Counted from the stretch's first letter, positions 8,286-16,244 are shown. The stretch: DNA of 19,623 nucleotides from a bacterium (GCA_040757115.1 JBFLYA010000033.1:1-19623); one strand, 5' to 3'. Program-made: numbers and translations. Notes: a model not told the origin generated them from the sequence alone.

Positions 8286-8306
8286 AAATATAGTAAGTGG
8301 TGAAAA

Positions 8307-9067
8307 ATGTTAAGCCAAGACTACTTCAAAAATTCATTAGGAATATATAAATTCCCGTGGAGTATTTACCATTCTCCTATCAAGGATGAGATTATAAAAG
8401 AGTTAAAACTTTTGCCGCAGGATTATAAAGTGCTAAATGTAGGATGTGGTTCTAGTGCTCTGTCGCCATTCAAGTGATTGATTGGCCGTTGTCCCCCGCT
8501 GGCGGGGGTAGGGGGTGGATTCTTCTATTTCAGATTTCATATTCCACCCCCTTAATCCCCCGCCAGCGGGGGACATCAATTGAGTAGCGACAGAGCACTA
8601 GTCTGTTAGATAATTTACTCCATCAGCAAGTATATGGAGTTGATATAGACAAAAAGGCAATTGAATTTTGCTGGAAACATTATCACAAAGGTAAAGAACG
8701 ATATAAACTAGTTGCTGTGGATCAGAAATATCCATTTGAAGATGAGTTTTTTGATATAGTCTTATGTACAGAAGTTATCGAACATGTAATGAATATTCCG
8801 TTTTTTTTAGGAGAAATAAAAAGGGTATTGAAATCAGAAGGAATAATTTTACTCAGTACACCTAATTATAATTCTTTGTTACTCAAAATGTTAGAATCTA
8901 CTATTCTTGAATTGATTGCCCGAAAAAGGGGATTTACAAGGAAAATCTTACATCCAAATAAATATACTGAAAAACGATTAAAAGTTTGTCTTGAGAAATA
9001 CTTTAGTGCTTTAGAAATAAGAAACATTAGCCTGGGCATGGTTCTATTTGTAAAAGCTAAAAAATGA
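8307..9067 (+). pseudogene. SAM-dependent methyltransferase gene split by a MITE
   Basis: The 5' part (from ATG 8307) reads into KVLNVGCGSS, a methyltransferase motif I. It then enters the 142-bp MITE and stops at 8475-8477. The 3' part carries YGVDID, DEFFDIVLCTEVIEH and VLKSEGIILLSTPNY, the rest of a Methyltransf_11 fold, and stops at 9065-9067. Deleting 8456-8601 (element plus one CTAG copy) joins GCGSS directly to LLDNLL and gives an unbroken 204-residue methyltransferase. The reconstruction fits the family order exactly. Besides the insertion I see no other lesion, so the disruption looks recent. The 3' fragment could be translated from an ATG at 8717, but it would lack the SAM-binding motif and should be inactive. 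Confidence 0.85.
8456..8597. mobile_element. MITE-like element, copy 2, with CTAG target duplication
   Basis: The termini TGCTCTGTCGC and GCGACAGAGCA are perfect inverted repeats. The element is 142 bp and flanked by CTAG at 8452-8455 and 8598-8601. Most of its length is self-complementary, including CCCCCGCTGGCGGGGG and its complement. It encodes no protein and must have been moved by a transposase supplied elsewhere. A 4-bp duplication of the form YTAR is known for some IS5- and IS701-related elements; linking this MITE to either is inference. It is in the same orientation as copy 1. Confidence 0.9.
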
Positions 9068-9177
9068 AGTGAAAATATATGCAATATAAAAGTTTATGTA
9101 TAGCAATTTTGAACCAAAGGGTTGATTAAAACAATAACACAGAATTAATATTGTAAATATCGTAGAGAAGTTTAGAC

Positions 9178-10707
9178 ATGGATAATAAAAACATAAAAAA
9201 AATTAATAATATCCATTTTTTATTTTGGGTCTTATTATATGGAATCTTTATGCGGCTAATATTTGCATATATCTATGTAAACTTTCCAGAAACTCCTCAT
9301 GATTTTTATGCATATATAGGTGGTGCAAAATTATTACTAAATAATCAACCCCTTTATAGAATACCTTTAGAAAATAAAATACCCTTTTCGTATGGTCCAC
9401 TTACTGCAATTGTATTTGCAAGTTGGATAAAGGTATTTGGTGAAAATTATATCCTATTGAAATTCCCAAGTATAATATTTGATTGTTTGACGATGATAAT
9501 TCTCTTTTCTCTTATAAAAGAATTAGTTAATGAGGCAACAGCAAAATTTGGTTCATTCCTTTATACTTTCTCATATCTTCCTTTACTTAGTTCTGGGGCA
9601 TTAGGTAATAATGATAACATGTACATATGTTTCATGTTACTTTCTATATATCTTTTAATTAAAAATAGATTTACTTTAGCAATGGTCAGTTATGGAATAA
9701 CATTAGGATTTGCAATTCATATGGTTCCTGTTTTCCCTGCTATAATATATTATTTATACAAAAAAGTCGGATTTATAAATCTATTAAAATACATTAGTTT
9801 TATGTGTATTACATTTTTTTTAATCCTTTTTCCCTTTTATTTCAACTCTGGGCCACAGGTATTACACCCTTATATTGGCATGGCAACAACTATTTTTAAC
9901 TTATGCTTATTGTCTCCTTTAAACTTCCTACGTTTATTAGCAGGATTTTATGTTAATGTTATTCATTACATTACTACACATACTGTAATATCTAAAGACT
10001 TAAATCCTATTCCTCCTCATTCAAATCATCCTATTAATTTATTCTTTAATCAAATAGCTACTCCATTTCTTATCATTGGAGTTATTTTTATCTTCTGGTA
10101 TATGATCAAATTTAGATTAGAGGATAAAAAAATAGAACTATTACGAAATTCCTTTTTATGGATATTTGGGATATTACTATTCTCAAAAATTTCTACGGAT
10201 TTACACTATACATGGCTTATCTGTCCACTTTTAGTCTTAATGTTGTTTAGAGAACAAGGAATATTTAATGAATTTAGGCTAAAAAATCAAGAGATTTTTG
10301 GTGCTATTTTAACTTTTATAGGTTTATTAATACTTACTCTTATATGTTGTAGAGGAGAGAGGGTTGAAACATGGAGATGGACATTATTTTTCATCCCAAT
10401 CATTATACCTATAGGAACATACCTTATGTTTTATAGAAGTAAAATAAGAAGGAGTTGGGCAATATTAATGTGTGGAAGTGCATGTTTTGAGATAACGCCA
10501 GATAATCCATTATTAATATTAAAACCCTTCTTAGTAAAATTTATCCCTGAAACTCCAATATCCTTTGGCACATACCTTTCTTATGCCACTTATTATCCTT
10601 TTTCTCTTATGATGCTTTTAATAACAGTAATAGGAATAATATTACTTGCTAAAGATATGCATTGTCTTATGAAAGATTCCGGGGACACGAAAGGAGAATT
10701 AAGGTAA
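9178..10707 (+). CDS. Multipass GT-C-type glycosyltransferase (GT87/DUF2029-like)
   Basis: This 509-residue protein is strongly hydrophobic, with perhaps 10-12 membrane segments. After the first segment comes a loop with HDFYAYIGGAKLLLNNQPLY and FSYGPLTA. This pattern (an acidic residue just after TM1, then PLY and YGP motifs) is seen in GT-C enzymes that use polyprenyl-phosphate sugars, such as GT87 mannosyltransferases. It probably adds a sugar from a lipid donor on the outer face of the membrane, with the DPM1-like GT2 at 7578 as a plausible donor supplier. The ATG is preceded only by a weak GAGAAG. It follows the broken methyltransferase after 110 bases and is the last gene of the block. 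GT-C membership is likely; the acceptor is unknown. Confidence 0.65.
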   Translation: MDNKNIKKINNIHFLFWVLLYGIFMRLIFAYIYVNFPETPHDFYAYIGGAKLLLNNQPLYRIPLENKIPFSYGPLTAIVFASWIKVFGENYILLKFPSIIFDCLTMIILFSLIKELVNEATAKFGSFLYTFSYLPLLSSGALGNNDNMYICFMLLSIYLLIKNRFTLAMVSYGITLGFAIHMVPVFPAIIYYLYKKVGFINLLKYISFMCITFFLILFPFYFNSGPQVLHPYIGMATTIFNLCLLSPLNFLRLLAGFYVNVIHYITTHTVISKDLNPIPPHSNHPINLFFNQIATPFLIIGVIFIFWYMIKFRLEDKKIELLRNSFLWIFGILLFSKISTDLHYTWLICPLLVLMLFREQGIFNEFRLKNQEIFGAILTFIGLLILTLICCRGERVETWRWTLFFIPIIIPIGTYLMFYRSKIRRSWAILMCGSACFEITPDNPLLILKPFLVKFIPETPISFGTYLSYATYYPFSLMMLLITVIGIILLAKDMHCLMKDSGDTKGELR

Positions 10708-10711
10708 CACT

Positions 10712-11024
10712 GTAACTGTTCAGCCACTGATTAACACAGATTGACACGGATAAAATAGAATGAGTTTAAAATATGAAAAAAGAACCGAGAATGTGCATTT
10801 GAAGTCTACAATATTTTGGTTATGCCTTTTGGGAAAGAGTTTATCAAAAAACATAATAGATTGAATTATTAGCCTGGAAATATTCACCAGAATTGGAATA
10901 CCCCATTAAAGTAAAATACACAGCAGTTATGGTTGGCGAATAGTAATCTGATTGAGGTGGATTAGCACGGATAAAAAAATAAAATCCGTGTTTTATCCGT
11001 GTCCATCTGTGGCTGAATAGTTAC
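10712..11024. mobile_element. Inverted-repeat element B (GTAAC-ended, GxxExxY remnant inside)
   Basis: The left arm GTAACTGTTCAGCCAC (10712-10727) matches the reverse complement of GTGGCTGAATAGTTAC (11009-11024) with one mismatch. The next stretch, AGATTGACACGGATAAAA (10738-10755), matches the complement of 10991-11008, again with one mismatch. The left arm carries ten extra bases. A local hairpin (CACGGAT 10966-10972, ATCCGTG 10984-10990) adds to the right side. The element fills the gap between two convergent genes, where it could act as a bidirectional transcription barrier. It encloses a frameshifted GxxExxY-type gene. Confidence 0.65.
10760..10943 (+). pseudogene. Frameshifted GxxExxY-type gene remnant
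   Basis: Three overlapping frames together read like an N-terminal GxxExxY protein (PDDEXK_3). From ATG 10760 the frame gives MSLKYEKRTENV. From 10792 another frame gives CAFEVYNIL. From 10818 the third gives GYAFWERVYQKT, matching the family's GFLExVYxKA motif with Gly replaced by Ala. Two stops follow at 10854-10859. The same frame resumes at 10860 with IELLAWKYSPELEYPIKV and ends VMVGE plus TAG at 10941-10943. Family proteins continue with VGEYxADLLVED, which is absent, so the 3' part is deleted. Recognition is by eye, but the consecutive matches in order are unlikely by chance. Confidence 0.65.
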
Positions 11025-11048
11025 CTTTTTTGAAAGTATGAAGTTGGG

Positions 11049-12251
11049 TTAAAATGGCAATTCACTCATTCCAAAAATAGGTAATAAAATAGCGGCAAAA
11101 ATAAAGGCAACGATTAATCCCATAAATAATATTATGCCCGGCTCTAATAAGGCAATTAAACCTCGTAATGAATTTCTAATTTTTGTCTCATAGGTACTGG
11201 CAATCTTATTCAACATATCCTCTAAATTACCCGTTTCTTCACCACAGGCAACCATTTCAACCAAAAGGTCAGGAAATACACCTGTTGCTCTAAGAGGTGT
11301 AGCTATCTTTTCGCCTTCTTTTATGCTTCCATGAACATCAGATATCCCTTTTGCTATCACTGCATTACCCACAGCAGATTTAACTATAAGCAATGACGGT
11401 AATAATGCCACGCCGCCTTTTAATAAAGTTCCCAGACTTTTACTAAATCTATTCACAGCTATCATTTCTACTATCGGACCTAACACAGGCATTTTTAATT
11501 TGAATTGGTCAAATGAATATCGTCCTTTTGTCGTTCCAAGATACCCTTTAAATCCAAAGATAGAAATTAAGACTATTCCTGAAATCACCCACCACCAATT
11601 GAGTATAAATTTAGTCACGGAGATCAGCAGTAAGGTAATTAAAGGTAGACTTTCACCCATCTCATTAAAGATAGTAATAAATCTTGGCACAACAAATGTA
11701 AAGAGAATAGTAATCGCCACGATAACAAATAAGATTAAAATACACGGATATGCCATTATCGACCTGAGATATTCTTTTAAATCTTCATCTTTTTCCATAA
11801 AATCTGTTAATCTATTTAAGATAAGTTCTATTGAGCCACTTGCCTCTCCTACCTTGACCATATTTATATAAAGTGGGGAGAAAAATTCTGAATGGTTGGC
11901 TAATGCATCGGATAAAGGATTTCCTTTTTCAATCTCTCTTTTTATCTCATAGATAACCGTTTTTAACCTTTGATTTTTGGTTAATTCCTCTAAAACACCA
12001 AGACTTTTATCCAATGGCATACCGGCATCAAGCAGACTTGATAAAGATTGAGTAAATGCAAGAATATCTTTAGATTTTATCTGCTTAAAAAAGCCTCCAA
12101 TACCTTTTTTTTGAACTTCCTCTTTAATTTCTATTGGAAAGAGACTTTGTTTTCTTAATTTGTCAATTATTACTTCTGGTTTATTGCCTTCTATTATTCC
12201 CTGTAAAATTTTACCTTCTTGATTAGAGGCTTTATAAGTAAATCGTGGCAT
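11049..12251 (-). CDS. Type IV pilus/type II secretion platform protein (PilC/GspF family)
   Basis: This 400-residue inner-membrane protein begins MPRFTYKASNQEGKILQGII, the typical PilC/GspF start. It has two cytoplasmic T2SSF domains, at about residues 67-190 and 270-390. There are three membrane segments, near 165-190, 205-235 and 370-395. The second repeat contains the familiar PLLVEMVACGEETGNLEDML. It organises pilin or pseudopilin assembly with a cytoplasmic ATPase, which is not encoded here. It is the last gene of the five-gene minus-strand operon and starts 11 bases after the preceding stop, with AAGGAAAGG-like bases as Shine-Dalgarno. Length and domain order are normal for the family. 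PilC and GspF cannot be told apart by sequence alone. Confidence 0.93.
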   Translation of the reverse strand: MPRFTYKASNQEGKILQGIIEGNKPEVIIDKLRKQSLFPIEIKEEVQKKGIGGFFKQIKSKDILAFTQSLSSLLDAGMPLDKSLGVLEELTKNQRLKTVIYEIKREIEKGNPLSDALANHSEFFSPLYINMVKVGEASGSIELILNRLTDFMEKDEDLKEYLRSIMAYPCILILFVIVAITILFTFVVPRFITIFNEMGESLPLITLLLISVTKFILNWWWVISGIVLISIFGFKGYLGTTKGRYSFDQFKLKMPVLGPIVEMIAVNRFSKSLGTLLKGGVALLPSLLIVKSAVGNAVIAKGISDVHGSIKEGEKIATPLRATGVFPDLLVEMVACGEETGNLEDMLNKIASTYETKIRNSLRGLIALLEPGIILFMGLIVAFIFAAILLPIFGMSELPF

Positions 12252-12262
12252 TATACCTTTCC

Positions 12263-13348
12263 TTATTTTCTTCGATATGCTGGATTTATAGCTCGAGGTT
12301 GAATTCTTGTTTGAAATGTGGCGCTCACCGTCCCTTTGCCAACACCACCTTTTGGATAAGTTTTAACCTCACCTTTAATCTCAATCATTCCAATTGAATT
12401 TACCTCTTCAAGAGTTACTGTCCCATAGGGAATTGTCGTTACTCCATCTGTGCCATAATAAGTAATGGTAAAAGTAGCAATATCTTCTGCGACAAGATAC
12501 GGTCCTAAATGCCGTTTAGAATCTGGTTTATCTTCATTTATCTTGCGGATGATAGTATTTGTTCCTGGAAGATATTCATAACTGATAACCGCAGAACTGA
12601 TGAAATTATTTGAATTTCGCACATCAGTGGCATCTTCATTATCTCCATCTCCATTATAATCACCAGGAATTGAATCCAATATTCCATTATTGCCTGGCGT
12701 AACTAATATTTTACCAATACCTGTAGAATTTCCTGCTGGAACGACCTGGACATCATCTCCCCGGTTTTTTGTGTAACATATAGTATTTACGGTATTATTT
12801 CCCATCAAAATCACGGCATCCTTTCCACAACTCATAAGCCAACCACGGGCATAATCATCGGAACTATCTCTTTCCGCCAAAGTTGCTGTTCCATCGCCAT
12901 TTATATCTCCTGGGATTGAGTATAAACTCCCACTTGTGCCTACAGTGATTAAGATTGCATCTTGCCTATTTGCCATGGGAATACTTCCAGTGCCGATTGA
13001 TTGAATATCACCTTTATAAGCCAATGTTGAACAGATGCTATCTGTCCCATTCACAATGGCTACCGGTCCAATAAATCTGATTTTATTGTTTCTTAAATAA
13101 AATTCTGTTTTATCAGGGTCAGCATTTAAAATAGCTTGTAATTCACGCAACTCAGATTCCATCCCGCGCCAATTACCGCTTCCACTTACAATTTCCCTTG
13201 CCGTATTTTGAACATTGATGAATGGTTGTTCGCCTATCCAACTTCTTAATCCCGCCCTCATAAAATCAATAATAATAATCAATATAATAGCTAAAGCTAT
13301 CATACTAAATATTGCCTCTATAATTGTAAATCCCTGTCTGTTTTTCAT
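12263..13348 (-). CDS. Type IV pilin-like protein with two calcium-loop motifs
   Basis: The 361-residue product starts MKNRQGFTIIEAIF: a class III prepilin signal with cleavage after Gly6, Phe at +1 and Glu at +5. A hydrophobic helix of about 25 residues follows. It is long for a minor pilin and in position resembles GspJ-type subunits. The globular part has two D-x-N-x-D-G loops, GDINGDG at 147-153 and GDYNGDG at 229-235. Each is preceded by a similar sequence (ILITVGTSGSLYSIP and ILVTPGNNGILDSIP), so a module of about 21 residues appears duplicated. Such loops bind calcium in EF-hand and dockerin domains; binding here is inferred. It would be exported and processed by a prepilin peptidase and built into a pilus or pseudopilus. 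Its ATG overlaps the preceding stop by four bases. Confidence 0.85.
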   Translation of the reverse strand: MKNRQGFTIIEAIFSMIALAIILIIIIDFMRAGLRSWIGEQPFINVQNTAREIVSGSGNWRGMESELRELQAILNADPDKTEFYLRNNKIRFIGPVAIVNGTDSICSTLAYKGDIQSIGTGSIPMANRQDAILITVGTSGSLYSIPGDINGDGTATLAERDSSDDYARGWLMSCGKDAVILMGNNTVNTICYTKNRGDDVQVVPAGNSTGIGKILVTPGNNGILDSIPGDYNGDGDNEDATDVRNSNNFISSAVISYEYLPGTNTIIRKINEDKPDSKRHLGPYLVAEDIATFTITYYGTDGVTTIPYGTVTLEEVNSIGMIEIKGEVKTYPKGGVGKGTVSATFQTRIQPRAINPAYRRK

Positions 13349-13770
13349 GATATATTTCCTATGTAAGTAAATAGTCTTCTTTTATGAACTATATTTTCCT
13401 GCCAGCCAACTTCAACCGTGACCCTTAAATAATTACCACTTGCTGGTGAGGTTACCTCTCCAGTTGAATCATTAATTCCTTCAATCGTGATTGTCCAGCT
13501 GCCTTTGCAAGAACCTATGGTTGCTGTTCCACTGGTTGGAAATGGTAATGGTTGGGTAATTAATGAGGTATAATCTAATTGCCGCATTTTAACCTCTTCC
13601 AACTTTGTTCGACATAGATTCATTGCCTCATTAGCATTTGAAGTTGTTACCACATTCATTGTCCCTTTCATAAACATATTAACAATACTCATTACGCCAA
13701 CAATTAGAATTAATGCGGCAATCATTAATTCTACGAGACTAACACCAAACTCACTCTTCCTTTTTTCCAT
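13345..13770 (-). CDS. Minor pilin, PilV/GspI-like
   Basis: This 141-residue protein starts MEKRKSEFGVSLVELMIAA. The prepilin cleavage site is after Gly9, with Val at +1 (instead of the usual Phe or Met) and Glu14 at +5. The hydrophobic helix LILIVGVMSIVNMF follows. The segment NEAMNLCRTKLEEVKMRQ is typical of PilV/GspI-type minor subunits, where A..LA...lE.i reads shortly after the helix. It would join an initiation complex with the neighbouring pilin-like proteins. Its start overlaps the end of the upstream gene by 20 bases and its stop overlaps the next ATG, so translation is probably coupled through the operon. Family placement is good; the PilV versus GspI distinction is uncertain. Confidence 0.85.
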   Translation of the reverse strand: MEKRKSEFGVSLVELMIAALILIVGVMSIVNMFMKGTMNVVTTSNANEAMNLCRTKLEEVKMRQLDYTSLITQPLPFPTSGTATIGSCKGSWTITIEGINDSTGEVTSPASGNYLRVTVEVGWQENIVHKRRLFTYIGNIS

Positions 13771-14278
13771 CTTTAGGTTTTCCTTTATACATACTTCTAA
13801 ATAGAAGAACTATTGTGGTTATCATCACTATAATTACCAGGATAATGGAAATGTTTCTTTTATTTTTAAATTCTTGAGCTATTTTTTCCTGTTTTTCTAT
13901 TTTCTTGATTTCTTCAGCCTTTTTTTCAGTGGGGACCACTCCAGGAACAATTCCTTTTGCCTCCTGTTGTGCAGGTGTAAGAATGGCTTTTTCTTCTTTT
14001 GATTCCTCGCCTTGTTTTATCTTTTTAGGTGGTTTTTCCTCTTTGGGAACAGATGGGGGTGGAAGTTGAATAAGTTTTTGTATTTGTTGTTGTTCTTCTT
14101 TTTTTTGTTTTTCCTCTAAGAGGTCTCTTGCCATTTGTTCTTTTTGTCTTTTCATCTCCTCATATCTTGCCTTTGCCTCATCCGGGGTAATTTCCTTCTC
14201 AAGTGGGATACCTGCTATTGCTTTAGTGCTACTAAAAATGATGAAACAAATTATAAGAAATTTACAAAAATCTTTCAT
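13751..14278 (-). CDS. Charged envelope protein of unknown function in the pilin operon
   Basis: I do not recognise this 175-residue protein. It begins MKDFCKFLIICFIIF, followed by SSTKAIAG, which looks like a signal peptide cleaved near residue 23. Residues ~33-70 are Lys/Glu/Gln-rich and should form a coiled coil (RYEEMKRQKEQMARDLLEEK). A Pro/Lys/Glu-rich stretch follows, then a second hydrophobic segment (NISIILVIIVMITTIVLLF) near 143-161 and a basic tail. The predicted form is a periplasmic coiled coil tethered by its C-terminus. The frame is open to a TTG six codons upstream, but AAGGAGGT (14285-14292) lies inside that extension, six bases before the ATG at 14278. The ATG overlaps the preceding stop. 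Its position between pilin-like genes suggests a structural or assembly role; this is inference. Confidence 0.75.
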   Translation of the reverse strand: MKDFCKFLIICFIIFSSTKAIAGIPLEKEITPDEAKARYEEMKRQKEQMARDLLEEKQKKEEQQQIQKLIQLPPPSVPKEEKPPKKIKQGEESKEEKAILTPAQQEAKGIVPGVVPTEKKAEEIKKIEKQEKIAQEFKNKRNISIILVIIVMITTIVLLFRSMYKGKPKDGKKEE

Positions 14279-16164
14279 GGATTTACCTCCTTCCAACTAA
14301 TAATATTTATCCCGGCATTTACTTGTTGTCCTTGTGTAGGTGGGAGTCTCAAATTAATTGGCCAATTTGGGTCAGCGCGATAATCAGAATGAATTCGATA
14401 ATCATAATTCCAGATGAACTTAGTAGAATATACCATCACTTCATCTTTTGAGATTAATCCTCCATTAGAAACCGGATTATTAAGTCTACCCGCCATAAAA
14501 TGTTGTGTATAGCAAACCGCATCTATCTGAGAAACATAATAAGGGGAAAAGGCACCATAGGTATTAATGCTACCACGATTACCAAATTCTTTACCAGAGT
14601 AATCCAGGGCATCAGAATATTTACTATTTAGACCTGTCACCGTTACATTTGACCAATCATAATTTTGTCCTTGAGAATAGCCATGAACGGTGTCAAAGAT
14701 ATTATCTTCATCGAGGTCTTCATAATTTTTCTCCCAGCCCCAACCCTGGTCGCCGAATTCTCCATCACCTTCCCCTTCATCGAATGTACCAGGTATCCCA
14801 TCTTTTCCAACATCTTCACTGCCCATATCAAACAATCCATAGTAATCAGAATACCAGTAAGAGTGAGTATAATCGCCGAGGATAATACTTTCTCTGGCGG
14901 CCATAGCTAATATATCCTTATTTGCATTTGCCAGATACCAGGCTTCCTTTTCACAGTCAGATGGATATTTATTAGGATTAGTGGTTTGTGGGAAATAACC
15001 AGCAAGAGTCGGGTCATCTAACTCACTTGGTGGATTGTTATAGAAAATGCTATCGGCAATGTAAATGTTTCTGCCGGCATAAATTGTTCCCTGTCCGGTA
15101 ACATATCCTTTAATAATTACATCTTCCTCAACATACACTGCGCCATTTAATTCTATAGGTTTAGTTGGTTTTCCTTCTAACACAATACTTCTAACCGGCA
15201 CGCCTTTATAGGTTTCTCCATCACCGTAAATTCCATTAATTGTAACTTCATCAGGGAAATAAGCGCGGAGTGTTCCGGTGGCTAAGTCTCGGTAATATTG
15301 TTGGTTTTGTAAATTAGGCATATCTCCTTTTCCGGCATTAGGATGTTGATAAGGAAGATTTTTAGGTTCAGGATGTGGCGGATAAACAATTTCACCTTCT
15401 CCTGGGAGTTCAAAATTAGACCAATGGTCGTCACAGGTGCCTGCTGCACCTCGAAGATGAGAATGGTAAGGCAGTATGTCAAAATGTTCATCAATTTCAA
15501 GTTTTGCATAGACATGTCCATCCACCCGGGGTGCTTGATTATAACCCCAAACAGGCCAGAAATCAAATCTTCCGTTAGACCGCATATCCCCACGGACCCA
15601 TTCTCGAGGCACCTGTCCAACATTACCACCTCCCCAAGCCCACCAGCCCCAGTTATTAAGGAAATAGGCATAATCGAACACATCTGAGGTAATTACTGCC
15701 GCACCAGCACCAATTAATTCCATAATTACTTCTACGCCTCGCACTGCACTACCTAATGTCACTTGTTCTTCCTTTCCTTTTCTACCAATAGAGGTAATTT
15801 TTAACTTGCAGGTGAGTGTCCCCAGTGAGTAATTCATACTTCTGCCCAGATTTTCAACTGTTACATAATAAGAACCAACTTCTACAACTCCATCTTTTAT
15901 CTTTTCTGGAGTGTCTTCATTTCCAAGTCCTGCGGTCCAGACTTGTCCCTGATTTAGCCACATATCTTTTGCTTTCCAGACAGCGCGTTCTGCCCCTGCC
16001 TCAGCAATCGATAGAGCACTGACATAACTTTCATCTAAAGATGTTTTCTGTATGCCTGTCTGAGTTATCACAAGATAAACCACAGCGAAAGATAACAAAA
16101 CTAAAACAACTAATAAAGCTAAAAGTAGGGCGATGCCCTCATTGTTTAAAATTAATCTTTTCAT
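14275..16164 (-). CDS. PilX-like pilus assembly protein, large
   Basis: This 629-residue protein is the first of the operon. Its N-terminus NNEGIALLLALLVVLVLL has the prepilin-like Gly10 followed by a hydrophobic helix without a Glu at +5, as in PilX N-terminal and GspK-type proteins. Next comes QTGIQKTSLDESYVSALSIAEAGAERAVWKA, the typical PilX_N segment where the processed helix meets the globular head. The remainder is much longer than ordinary PilX and rich in Trp, Tyr, Asp and Gly. A stretch near 345-380 (GAVYVEEDVIIKGYVTGQGT) suggests beta-helical turns. An acidic segment (DEGEGDGEFGDQ, then DLDEDNIFD) could bind calcium. Its stop overlaps the next ATG. The ATG at 16164 follows GAGGAAAAA. 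PilX-type N-terminus is solid; the role of the large head is unknown. Confidence 0.8.
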   Translation of the reverse strand: MKRLILNNEGIALLLALLVVLVLLSFAVVYLVITQTGIQKTSLDESYVSALSIAEAGAERAVWKAKDMWLNQGQVWTAGLGNEDTPEKIKDGVVEVGSYYVTVENLGRSMNYSLGTLTCKLKITSIGRKGKEEQVTLGSAVRGVEVIMELIGAGAAVITSDVFDYAYFLNNWGWWAWGGGNVGQVPREWVRGDMRSNGRFDFWPVWGYNQAPRVDGHVYAKLEIDEHFDILPYHSHLRGAAGTCDDHWSNFELPGEGEIVYPPHPEPKNLPYQHPNAGKGDMPNLQNQQYYRDLATGTLRAYFPDEVTINGIYGDGETYKGVPVRSIVLEGKPTKPIELNGAVYVEEDVIIKGYVTGQGTIYAGRNIYIADSIFYNNPPSELDDPTLAGYFPQTTNPNKYPSDCEKEAWYLANANKDILAMAARESIILGDYTHSYWYSDYYGLFDMGSEDVGKDGIPGTFDEGEGDGEFGDQGWGWEKNYEDLDEDNIFDTVHGYSQGQNYDWSNVTVTGLNSKYSDALDYSGKEFGNRGSINTYGAFSPYYVSQIDAVCYTQHFMAGRLNNPVSNGGLISKDEVMVYSTKFIWNYDYRIHSDYRADPNWPINLRLPPTQGQQVNAGINIISWKEVNP

Positions 16165-16183
16165 TTTTTCCTCACCCCTTTTT

Positions 16184-16211
16184 TAAGGTTAAGGTTTAGG
16201 TTTAGGTTGAG
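16184..16211. repeat. Short AGGTTT-type tandem repeat in the operon leader
   Basis: The plus strand reads AAGGTTAAGGTTTAGGTTTAGG, about four imperfect 6-7 base units. It lies in the 5' untranslated region of the minus-strand pilin operon, between its promoter and ribosome site. No function is evident. Confidence 0.5.
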
Positions 16212-16244
16212 ATAAATCTTTAACCGTTACCTTGCCCTAATTTA

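Noticed and set aside
8717-9067. An independent 116-residue gene starting at the ATG in the second half of the methyltransferase
   Set aside because: It lacks the SAM-binding motif I, and its frame continues upstream to the MITE junction, so it is the 3' half of the split gene.
14279-14296. A TTG start six codons before the ATG of the charged envelope protein
   Set aside because: The strong AAGGAGGT ribosome site lies within those codons and is correctly spaced for the ATG at 14278.
15343-15687. Long plus-strand open frames across the PilX-like gene (for example 15343-15687 and 14649-14910)
   Set aside because: They are antisense to a well-supported gene in an operon and show no recognisable motif.
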